NCBI GenBank assembly: GCA_028583405.1
Contig: CM053246.1
Location: forward strand, 7,363,605-7,427,604
Direction: 5' to 3'
Length of the DNA stretch: 64,000 nt
Origin: Pogonophryne albipinna
Lineage: Eukaryota > Chordata > Actinopteri > Perciformes > Artedidraconidae
Position numbers and translations under genes: made by a program. Under the pieces are notes generated by a model. It saw only the letters and a program-made list of their open reading frames with translations. It ran no database searches and had not been told where the DNA came from. Positions 1-11,800 of this stretch are shown here, in pieces; position 1 is the first letter of the stretch, and each line of letters starts with the position of its first letter.

Positions 1-1535
1 GACATACATCCATACTTTGATATGCAAAAGATATTACTGCTTCAGTTATTAAGTCCTGCCGTGACTTCCTAATGTTTTCTTTTTGTGCTCTTTGTCTAAT
101 GGGGGGGCAGTTTTACATTTGAGGAAAACAATAACACACATGATTATTCAGTCAATGATATACTGTCCATCCATTTATCCCAGTTAAATGAAAAGTAAAA
201 CGCATGGAGGATGATGTTTCGTGCAGTCAACTTCTGAATGAATCACATGCTCTTCTCAGATACATTTTGGAAGTGATTAGGCTCTACAATTTAGTTAAAT
301 AAAAATCACATATTTCACGTTATTTTCGTCCCTGCATATCTCCAGTTCTTGTGCCAGAGTATTTTAACACGTCACCTTTTCTAATGAGAGCAACTTCAGC
401 CAGATGCCTTTATTTTGTTGTTACTCCAGTGAACAAATTCCCGACAAAACCTCAGACAAACTTCTGGTTTCTTGAGTATTTTTTAGCACCTTAGTTATTC
501 ACCCTGTAAATGACATGTTCTTAAATCTGTCTTTAATGGCTTTCTATTGATTATGAAGTCTTATTCCCACATTACGAGGCATTAGTGTGGCCTTTTGTTA
601 TGCCTCAGTGCGGTATTGATTCCCTGCGAGGCGTTTACAGGACATCTGGAATGCCCTTCATGCTTATTCCATGCAATCTGTCGCATTTCATTTACAACAC
701 TTATAAATTCAGCTCTGCTTATGGCCAACCTTGGCGGCTGCTCTGAACCACTATTGTAGTCAAATCTCTGGTTCGTGTCCTTCACTTTGTTGACATGCAG
801 ATCAGTTTTGTATTCAGAGCTCCACGCCTCCTAGTCCACACACCCCGACAAACAAATCCTCTGCATCTCATGAATTTATTTATCAAACCCCAGATTTAAT
901 TGATACCGTGTGCAGAGAGGTGGCGCTCTGTGAATGCAAAGCAACACCTTGAAGACCTTAAGGATGCAGCTAGAGGACGGACAGTGTTTAAAGGGATCCA
1001 GGTGAAAGGAAAATGACGGTTTGAAAAAGGGAAGCAATCGGACGTGTGTGTGTATAACGACGTGTGCGAATCATTTTATGGATAGATGCCAATAACCTCT
1101 CTGAACTAGCATTCTTCAGTTGGACCAGGACACATATTACTCTTCTTATCCAGAGTAGTATCTCTCATCCACATTGATTTTTCTTTATGGGCCTAGTTTA
1201 CAACAGAATTGAGAGGATATTGAATGTATTTGTGTTTTATTTAATTTATTTCCATAATCCGCAGAGCTTGCCAACAGTTTCTAATGTGTGAAAACGGAAT
1301 ATTGGGATAGACATCATGCCGATGCAATGACATAAAAAACTAAATTCCATGAACAAAAAGGGAAATGCTTTCATTGTAGACGGACTTAAGTGAGAAATCA
1401 TAGCTGCAGAAAGCTGAGCAAATAAAACCAAAAATACCGTCTCAATGCAACCAGGGCTGGATAAAATGTCTCTTGTTATAAAGAGGAAAATTACGCGGAA
1501 AAAAACGTTAATAGATTGAAGACGCCGTGAGTTTC

Positions 1536-1567
<32 letters not shown>

Positions 1568-1769
1568 TTTCCATATCAAACATCTTTGCAATTAAATACT
1601 TTTTTTTTGTCCAACCGTATTTTCTTTGTTTTTCCTCTTCCAGGTTGCGGGCAACAATAGCCGGGACTGCTTTTTCAATTTGATGAATCGATCAACAATT
1701 ATTTTGATTGTTTGTTTGTTGTGCATGCAGTCTGCAAACCCCTCCATAGCAACCACTCTGTACCCTTAA
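1..1769. other. epc1 intron sequence, nothing recognised except a GT microsatellite
   Basis: AT-rich sequence between the last visible epc1 exon and its off-window exons. A (GT)n run lies at about 1536-1562. I found no epc1-like reading frame. A 67-codon minus frame at 582-785 resembles nothing I know. Confidence 0.5.
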
Positions 1770-2280
1770 AAGGTCCCCTATTTTACTGTTTTTCATCAAT
1801 ATATTATAGGTCTCAGATATATACAGAACATGTCTCTGAAGTGTTTGGCTCCAAACACCAAACAGATCATTGCAGCATTACCCATAATCCCCTCTGTTTG
1901 AGCCCTGTTTCCAAAGTGCTGATTCTCTGTCTGTTGCTTTAGATGAAAATAAGGAGCCCCTCCCCACGCCCCTCTGAGAGACATTTGGTTACAAAGAACA
2001 CAATGGTGCTCTAGGAGGAGATTCAGGTGATAAGGTGTGGGGGGGGGGGTTACCTTGGTTGCTGATTGGCTAATGGTTACACAAGCCAAAACATCGTTAT
2101 GACATCATAAAGTAGCCAACATTTGATCAGCTCGTTTTCAGACAGGTTTTTATAGAAATGGATCAGGACAAAAAGAGAGAGAATCTTTGTTCCTGAAACT
2201 TTCAGAGTCTCTTTTCACAGAGATGTTCATGTTGATGTAGAAAAGACATGAAAAAGTTGATTTTGCATAATAGGTGACCT
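1770..2280 (+). mobile_element. TTAA-flanked MITE, family A, full copy with one 37-bp unit
   Basis: The ends are AAGGTCCCCTATTTTAC and its inverted counterpart GCATAATAGGTGACCT, with TTAA on both outer sides (1766-1769, 2281-2284). It is 511 bp, non-coding, and holds a single unexpanded copy of the ttgatgtagaaaagacatg unit. TTAA duplications suggest a piggyBac-type helper (inference). Confidence 0.75.
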
Positions 2281-2421
2281 TTAAATCAGAGTGAGTAATA
2301 CACCAGACTCCTTGTAGATTTAACAGTGAAAATAAGACCCGTGCAAGAATCAAGCAGAGAGAACGAACTAGCATCTCAAAGTCAGTGCCGAGACGATACA
2401 TCCTGCAGCCGATCCACTTAC

Positions 2422-2837
2422 CAGCAGTGGGAGGGGGTGCGTGGACGACCCTCCCCGGGCGCAGCGAGCCAAACGGCTGTCCCGCGGCTGTGGGGGAGGA
2501 GGCGGGTCGCTTCAGGCTGCGACTCAGCTTCCTGAATAGCGGGTGGGCATTGTCCAGCTCGTGTAGTGGTAGTGTCCGTGGTCTAAAGTGCCTCCATCGG
2601 CACGAACTTATATTCAACAGTATCTGACTGAGGTCCGTGGAAGAGGGGGAGGAGAGGGAGGAGGAACTTCTGTCCGAGGTATTTGTTTCTGAGGTACTGG
2701 CAAACTTGTCGGAGGCCGGCGAGCGCGAAGAAGCTGCAGGAGGAGGAGGTGACGGAGGAAGAGACGTGTCGAGCTTTTCTGCATCCAGGTCGTGGAAAAC
2801 GTTGTCGTAGTCCGTGTGCGCTCTGTCCAGCAACACC
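2422..2837 (-). CDS. epc1: epc1 coding exon 10 (residues 457-594, last one in window)
   Basis: It opens VLLDRAHTDYDNVFHDLD, continues through a Ser/Pro-rich low-complexity insert, and then reads TSETNTSDRS, DLSQILLNISSCRWRHFRPR and a tail without clear match. It ends phase 1 at a strong GTAAGT donor. The insert and tail are longer than in human EPC1. The following exons are not in the window. Confidence 0.92.
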
Positions 2838-5800
2838 CTGCGAGAGGAGAAGTTAAAGCTACGTTAATAAAGATAGACAACCTACTTTTCAGGACTTATC
2901 TTATTAATCTTGATAATTTGGATTTGATAAGGTGGTGGTGGGGTGGGGGGTTACCTTGGTTGGTGATTGGCTAATGGTTACCCAAGCCAACACATCGTTA
3001 TGACAACATAAAGTGGCCAAAATCTGATCAGCTCATTTTCAGACAGGTTTTTATAGAAATGGATCAGGACAAAAAGAGAGAATCTTTGTTCCTGAAACTT
3101 TAAGAGTCTCTTTACACAGAGTTACATGTTGATGTAGAAGAGACATGAAGAAGAGGATTTTGCACAATAGGTGACCTTTAAAATGTACTTTTTACCAAAG
3201 ACTCAATAAATGAATGATGTAAGATTGTATCACATCTGTACATTTGAACAAAAGCTTGGCATTGCAAAAGCCAGGTATCCATACACCTAATAAACTGCAC
3301 GGTTAAGCATATGACAAAAACAAAGAAAAAGGTAAATCTAAAAGGCGCAGAAAGTAAACAAACAGGATTTTAACCGACCTGCCGCCTCGCCCCATGCGCC
3401 GCCGGGCCATCCCGAGGCAGCGGCGCGGCACGGTGAGCGTTGTGAGACTGTAGCGGAAACGAGCTTCTGCCAAACCGCCGTCCCAGGGTCCGCACCACGG
3501 CCAGCTGCCCACCCGGTCCTGACGCACCTGCAAACAGAGAGCCACGGTCACACCTTTCATTCTGGGTACAAAACCTCTGATGTGTAATTTGTATTATTTT
3601 ATGATCTTTAATATTTTTTGGATGCATACTTCTTAGTTAACATTGAGCCGTCTTTGGCTCTTTTCTGTAACAATGTACATTTCCCCTCTGTGGGACTAAT
3701 AAAGGTATTCTGATCATGGAGGTGTTTCTACATCACTGTCACTAAGACACTCACTGATTGCATTTGACTGTGAAACGAGAAGAAAATGTCTTGATATCGA
3801 AATGATCTGCAGGGATATGTGACGTAAACTGAAGACTATGAAGACGATATGATAACAAGTAAAATTAATCTCTTCTGATGACTTTGTGGTATTCAATTCA
3901 ATTTGTGCCGTCTTAACCTTTCTCTGTTTCTTCCACTGATCAATTTTCAAGTCTATTTGATCCTTGAACAAAAAGAAAAAAAAAATTCTCATCAAGAAAT
4001 CATGTGAAAGCATCACTTTGTGTTGACTCGAGGACACTAGATGCTTTGAAGAAAGTGATTCAGTATGAGAAAAGTATCAAAAACTGACAAATCGACTAAA
4101 GAAAACTCAGTTACCAAGATGTTACCAGTTACCAAGATGCCAGTTATCCAACTAATCGAGAGGCTTAGCAATACTCAAACCATGTTATAAAACAACAACT
4201 CAAGGATGCTTATTGTTCCTGTTCTAACCAGCGCTGCAAAAAACATTTAGAAACACCACTGCTGGGACACGAGGCCCTCTTAAACTTACCACCATGTAGA
4301 AACAAAGCTCTTGTATGTACTTGTATACAGCGTGTGGAGGATTTCAGTACAAGTCCCTCCTCAAAACCCACCTGTTCAGATCAGCCTGCAGTGCTACATG
4401 TTCCCTGTTACGGTGCTTTTGTACCGTCTTAAACCTTTCCTTAGAATATGGTATGAATTGTAAGGTGGGTGCTTTGAAAGGCGCCTCTAAAAATAGAATG
4501 AATTATTATTACTTACAGCGTAGTACTGGCAGCCGGCCTTCCTGCGAAAGGCGAAGGCACCGTCTGGGTCGTTCTCCTCCTCCGCTTCTGAAGAGCCTGA
4601 GTGCAGCTGTGGACAGAGGTCAAAGCTCAGTCTAGCACCGGTGCAAACGCAGAATCTATAACACTGAAGCCCATAGAGTCGTGCAGGAACGAGTCCTAAA
4701 ACCCGGAAGTGAGTTAGCATTTTACCACTTCCGGTTCCCTCGTCGCAGAGCCAACGGGATGTTAGAACTACTTTTTGGAAAATAGCTGTAAATAAGGTCT
4801 GTGGTTGAAGAGACATTAAATCCATCAGCAGTGACCCCACTGGTGATTTCTGAAGAGTTTACTTGTCTGAGAAACGATGGTTGTTAACAAGTGGCTGAAT
4901 AGGACTACAGAAGTTGTCGAGGCTGTTGTACGTCATTACACCGAACACGTACACAGTCCTCTAAGTTAGTTTGCCCTGTTCTGCTTGAAAGCAAGTTCCT
5001 GCCTCCTGCAAACTGTTAAAACAAACGCTTCAACTTGAACCATTTACAATCTGTATGTCTGAATATCTTACGTTGGCGTGACGTTGAAGCAGCGACCAGA
5101 CATGTGGATATTATCCGGCCGAACAAAACGTGCATTTATGAAACAGGTTTGTTTTCCATAGACCTTATTTTTTACAATATTCCAAAATCCTATGGAGAAA
5201 TCCCGATGCTTTTTTGAGTCAGCCTACAAAAATACGTCCTCACTGCACCGCTCTATTCACTCGTCTCATGCGGTTTTGCAAATTCGAGTAGATTTATCAG
5301 GACAAAAAAGAGGGGCAGTGGGAATAGAGTGGAGGTATGGGAAATGCATTCAGACTGCAAAGTGATTACTGAGACGATTGTTTTTAGAAATGTGCGATGA
5401 ACACTGTTCTGCTCTGTGTTCGTTTCTTTACAAGACTCTAAACCCATATAAAGATGTTAAAGAGAGTGTCACGGTATACCTCCATGGACATGCATTCAAC
5501 AAAAGAGTTTTAATTTCTACGTCATATTACAATTACATCTTCACGGTCATGTTTTTTTATTTTAGGCAAAATCAGACCTTCAGATTTGGAGATATTCCCA
5601 ATGCTGTACATTTGTATCATGACTTATGCATGCAGGAATAAGTCCAAATTAAAAGTGATATATAAGAATAGACGTTGTTACGCAGAAATATCACTTGATG
5701 CATTGAACAAAAAAAAAGTAATCAACAAACGATACATTCTCTGAGACGAGCGTGTGCTTGCCTGAATGCCTGTGTGTTAGTGATGTTAACGATCCGATTA

Positions 5801-8800
5801 TTTTGAACGGCTCTTTGGTACGAACGAAGGGAACCGAGTCCTACTTGGTGAGAGATGTTCTTTTTATCGTTGGTTCACTGCCTGCCATAAATCCACTCGC
5901 CTTTACGTGAACGGTGAAAAAGCTTGATTTTGTTCACCAAGCATATTCCGTGAAGACCCTCCCCTACTCTGACTGGTTAGGTTTAGGCAGGAGGAGTGAG
6001 ATGTTGTGGGTTAGGGTTAGCCAATCAGAGGCAGGTCTTAACCGAATACGCATGAGAGAGAGAGAGAGAGAGAGAAGTCATAACAAGTGGTAGAATAGAA
6101 TGGAAGGGATGAAACCCTCTTTAATGGTCACACATGCAGAGCACACAGCACATTGAAATGTGTTCTCTGCTTTTAACCCATCCTAGCACCAGGAGTCTAG
6201 TACTAGGAGCAGTGGGCAGCTATTGTACAGCGCCCGGGGAGCAATGGGAGTGGGGGGGAAGGGGGTTGTCTGGTGCCTTGCTCAAGGGCACCACGGCAGG
6301 GCAGGAGGTGAACTAGGACCTCTCCAAGTAGAAGTCCACACTCCATATTTTAGGTCTGGTCGGGGACTTGAACCGGCGACCTTACAGCTCCCAGTCCAAG
6401 CCCCTACTGACTGAGCCAATGCCGGTGATACAGGTACAGGTACACGACGTGTTTTTCGGGTGAAAGAATTTGCTAAACGCAGCAGCATTTGGATGCACTT
6501 CAACAAAAACATAGGCAATGATAAAACTGAGTACAACATTTGTAAAGCCAAAATATAATTAAAAGCCGGGTCAACAAATAATCTCCACCGCCACTTAAAA
6601 AAAACATGGCTCTTTTGAACAGCTTTCGGAAAGGAACAGAGCCATGAAATCCGTAATTCCCATCATTAGTGTGTGTGTGTGCGCGTGTTTCTGTACCTGG
6701 GAGTAGGGCTCGTCGTCCGAGCTGGGGAAGTCGTACTGGTTGAGGTCCTTGGCGTTGAAGACAGCAGGCCCCGGATGGTGGGGTGCGCCCGACGACAGCG
6801 GCAACGCCTTCTGCTTCTTCTCGTATTTCCTCTTCTGACGGGGGACTTCCGCCTTCTCGGGCTAAAAGGGGGATAAAGGACGCAACTCGTGAGAATTAAA
6901 AAGCACCTAAAGGGTAGCCTACATATCTCTGTCCTGTCTGTACAGTATTTATTTTGTAGAAGACAATTTAACATTAGTTTTAGCTCTTGTTTTGAAGATT
7001 AGATTTAACTTTATTGTACAATGAAATGCATCCAAGCAGAAAGTGCAAAGAGTAGCCAAAGGCATAATGTATATAAATAGGATTAAATATCTTCGATAAA
7101 GGAGCAGATTTAGAAGCATAGACAAGTTAAATACAGTTGTAAAGAATATTAAATACATAATACAGAGTGAAAGCTCCTTGAATTTTTTTACTTGAACATT
7201 TTGATAAGTTATACTTTCTGCTTGTGCTTTATATAATGTGTGTAGAATAATGTAGGTCTAGGAAGTGGCCGTGTGTCGGTCTATGGTTATACTGTACATG
7301 ATCATTTAGTTCTTTCTTTAAAAAAAATGGATCCCAAATCTCAATGACATTCATTTAAATAAAGTATTTAACAAATAGAAACGCACCCTTATAGAATGCA
7401 GACAATCTTATTTAAATTACAATCATTATCGTCATTTCTGGATGCCTCGTTTTAAAGTAAGAATAAAGCTCAACAAATATTTTTTGATAGAAGCGAGCCG
7501 CACCTTGGACTTGTAGTCCTTGAGGTCCATGTGGTCCTGGTGTCGGTACTGGTTAGTGACGGGGACCAGGGGAATGATCTGCGGCCTCACCAGCGCCCGC
7601 TCAGCCAACACCTCTGCCATCACCTCCCCACTGTAGTCCGACATGACGTTCCTGGAGAAGAAAACCGGGATATTTCAACATGTTTTCATTTGAAAAGAGG
7701 AGTCCTTCTCCCCCTCGAACTACACCAATGAAACATTTAACATTAAGCCGTCTTTGGCTCTTTTCTGCTGTAGCAATGTACATGTCCCCTCTGTGGGACT
7801 AATAAAGGTTTTCTGATTCTGATCATGGGGGTGTTTCTACATCACTGTCACTAATGGCGCATTTCCACTGCAGCGCGTAGCACGGTTTAAGCGTGCCATG
7901 CCCGGCCCGTTTTTGGTTGCGTTTCCACTAGGGGTAGTTCCGGCTAACGGGTACTGTTTCAGTTTTCTGGCTCTCCAAAATCCAGGTTCTTTCCGGGCCA
8001 ACAACCGGGCTGAGTATGCTAAACTAGTAGAAGAATCGCTGGCAAGGGGGCTACAACTACAACAAGATGAACATATTTTACCGTGATTTAATTGTAATAA
8101 ACGTTTCAAAATGATGCCGAAGTAACAACATACTGATACCGGTTAGTACAAACCATGAATTATTGCTTTGACAAGTCTGCAGACAGACGGCAGGCGAAAA
8201 ACCTTTTAAAATGCGTGTTGTCTAAGCTAACACAGTATATGCTCTGACCGTCCACACTCACACTATACAGACATAAATAAACCAGCGACTGTATTCGCCA
8301 TGACACAGGCATGAACAGATATGAGGAGCTGTGAGCTCTGAGTGCTAACAGCTAATGTTGGTTTTCTGTGTTTCGCATTGAAGATGACGTCACGGCTCCG
8401 CCTACACTGCGTTACTATAGTTACTGCCCCAGTTCCTAAACTGTAATGGAAACGCAGCATAAAGTGAGCCTGGCCTACCAAGGCCTAACTATACCGTACT
8501 AAGCCGTGCGAGGCCCTGCAGTGGGAATGCACCATTAGAGATACTTAACGATGCAGAAAGAGGAAGATAAATCATTCACTGTCACCAAGACACTCACTGA
8601 TTGCATTATACTGTGAAACGAGAAGAAAATGTCTTGATATCCAAATGATCTGTAGGGATATGTGACGTAAACTGAAGACAATGAAGACGAAATTCTAAAA
8701 TGTAAAATCAATCTCTTCTGATGACTTTTAGCAAAGTGAATTTTAACACTTTGTGGTATTCAAGAAATTTGTTGTCATCTTAAGCTTTCCCCGTTTCTTC

Positions 8801-11800
8801 CACTGATCAATTTAAATCAATTTGATCTTTGAAGAACTAAAAGAAAAGAGTTTCTCCACAAGGAATTATGTAAAAGCATCACTTTGTGTTGCTTAGAGGA
8901 CACTAGTTTCTTTGAAAAAAGTGAATCAGAAGGAGAAAATTATTAATAACGGACTTATCGACTAGTAGTTACCAACGCCAAGGCGCCAAGGTGCCAATTA
9001 TCCAACTAATCGAGGTATCTTTATTCCCCTCAAACTACACCAATGAAACATAATTAAGGAAAATCACCAAGTATAGAAAACTCACTAAGTTTTCCACTCT
9101 TTTTGTTCCACTTTATAACCCGCCTTTCTGTCTCCAGCTGGTTGTCTAATTGCCTTTTGTTTATGTCTCCGTGTGTTGTGCGTGCAGCCCTGGAGACGTT
9201 ACCTCTTCTCAAAGATTTCCAGTGTGAGGTGCAGCAGCTCTCTCTTGCTCTTCTCCCTCCTCTTGATCATCTCCAGGATGGTGACGGCTCGGCTGAGATC
9301 CCTGCGCAGCTTCAGCATCTTCTCGTAGGACGATTCGTCGTTCTTACGGTTCTGAGTGTTGGAGGAGAAAATATATATAAGCGATACTTAAAGACATGAT
9401 CTTTACCGATAAGGTGTCAACATTAAAAGCTGTTCTTTAGGGCATGAGCCTCACACTAAGATGCGTAAAGGGCAGTTTCAAACGCCTAAATGACAAGAAA
9501 TTCGTACACAATTATCAAATATTATGAATCATTCGTATTTAAATAAAATGTATCGCATGCTGATTCATGTGCATCAAATGTAGAAGTCAACAGGTTTCGA
9601 TGCTTTGTCTCAATTCTTTGCACATTCATAAAAGCTGCATGGATGAAAGCAAACGGGTTGCCAAGATCATACATTTCACACCCAGGATAGATTCTTAAAA
9701 TGACCACTTGATGGCGTACAAATGCTTTACAAAAGAAACCGCAATTTCATGGAGTCAGTCAATGTTCATCTCTGATCAGGGAAGATATTGGTTTTAAAAT
9801 AAGCTGTAACGACATTATTGCATTACACTCTCAATGAGAGGTAAGATGCTAAGTGTTTCCACTGAAACCATGAGGCCTATATGCTAAAATGGTTTCTGTT
9901 CGTATAAAAAAAACTAACCAAATATCTGTTATTTCTGAGCAAACTGTCCGTTACTTGTCAGACAAGTTTGTTCGCTCACGGCAGAACAACAACACCCCCC
10001 TCTACTCTTTGTTATGTGTAGCCACTTTGATAAAAACAATAATTAATTAGTTATATGTTGTTTTGATTCTGTTGACTCTGTATGGATTGTGCCTTCCAAA
10101 AACTAAATGAAAGAGGATAATTATTGTCATAAGCACAAAGCGACAGTGTAGAAATGGCAATGACATTCTTCTGACCGGAGCTCCTCCAACAATGCAACAT
10201 ATATAATAAAAATTAGTGCAAAAAGTCTATATTTGTGTCTAGAGAAGTCAAAAGGTAAATGTACTTATGGGCGACTGTGGCTGCGAGGGAGTGCGGTCGT
10301 CTTTCAACCAGAAGGAAGGTTGTGGGTTCGATCCCAGCCCGTGCAGCCAACATGTCGATGTATCCTTGGGCAAGATACTTAACCCTGAGTTGCTCCCGAT
10401 GGCCAACGGTGTGTGAATGTGTGTGAATGTTAGGTCCTAGAGCAAGTGGTACTGCTCTGTATGAATGGGTGAATGACATGTAGTATGTAAAGCGCTTTGA
10501 GGGGTCGTAAAGACCGGATAAAGCGCTATATAAGTACAGTCCATTTACCATTTACTTGTGTGAAGTGGCAGACAGGATATTTCTTTTGACAGCCTGTCAG
10601 GGTCAAGTGTTGAGAATCATCGCTCTACATCACAGGCTACCTCACAATAATCTGGCCAGTGACAGTGAGATTAAATTACATTACATGTCACTTGATGGAT
10701 GCTTTTTCCTCCCTCTGGAACTCAATCATCAAAACCAGCCCAGTCTCACAAAAAAACGTGTAATAGGGTTAGAGTTGGTCGACAGGGCAAAACGTAGTAT
10801 ATTCACAAATAACCCTCAAGACGTGATCGCAAACTTTCCCAGTGAGAAAAAAAACATGGCGGACACCCGATTTATTTTTAGTGGAAAATCCTAAATTGTA
10901 GGACAGTTTGGGCGTTAAAATGCGTTTTGATTACATTTCTAGCGAGAAGTGTATACTTTTAGAATCTACGTCCAGTGGATGTGTAGGATCCATAGTTTGA
11001 TAGATATTACGAAGATTATTTGAGCTCCATGTTTTTTTTTACAAAATATTGCATCCATGTCACGTCTTGAGGGTTATTTGTGAATATACTACGCTTTGCC
11101 CTGTCGACCAACGTAGCTATTACACGGTTTTTTGTGAGACTGGGTTGTCACAATCCATAAGAGACTGCACTGACCTCACCAGCTTCAAAAAACGTACAAA
11201 AACTCACCTCTTCAAACTGGCTTTTAGTGTGTGATTGTTGTTTTATTGCTCCATTTTAAATGTGACTTTTACTATATTTATTTGTTGTCCTTTTTTTTTT
11301 TTTTTACTACCTCTGCAAAGCAACTTACAAAATACAATTATTATTTATCCAAAGCGACTTACATACACTCAATACTGTTTTTTTCCCACAATTTGGGGTG
11401 AAGTGTCTTGCCCAGGGACACAACGACATGCTGACTGCAGTGGGGATTGAACCAGAGCTCCACTGACCCCAATATAAACACACTATGCCACTGAGCCACA
11501 GCCTCCTCTGAGATGTTATCAGAGTGTGAAAAAAATATTTCTCGGAAGAAGGAAACCAGTCTGACTTGACAAAGTATTTTCTACAAGGTGTGACGCTGCA
11601 CAATGTATTTCTCCATAGTCATCGTCACACTGCTACTGATGCTTTGTTCCACTTATCAATACAATAGTATATTTTTTACAATTTTCCCCGTAAACTCAAA
11701 TTAAACAAATGTAGCTCTTGCCGTTTCCAGCCAGCCAACTGCTTTTTCTGCAATTCCTCAACTTAATTATTCACGTGTTTTCCCCCATCTTATAACTCCA

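Noticed and set aside
10300..10350. Functional tRNA gene suggested by a B box
   Set aside because: The head does not fold as a complete cloverleaf by eye and is followed by a standard SINE body and tail.
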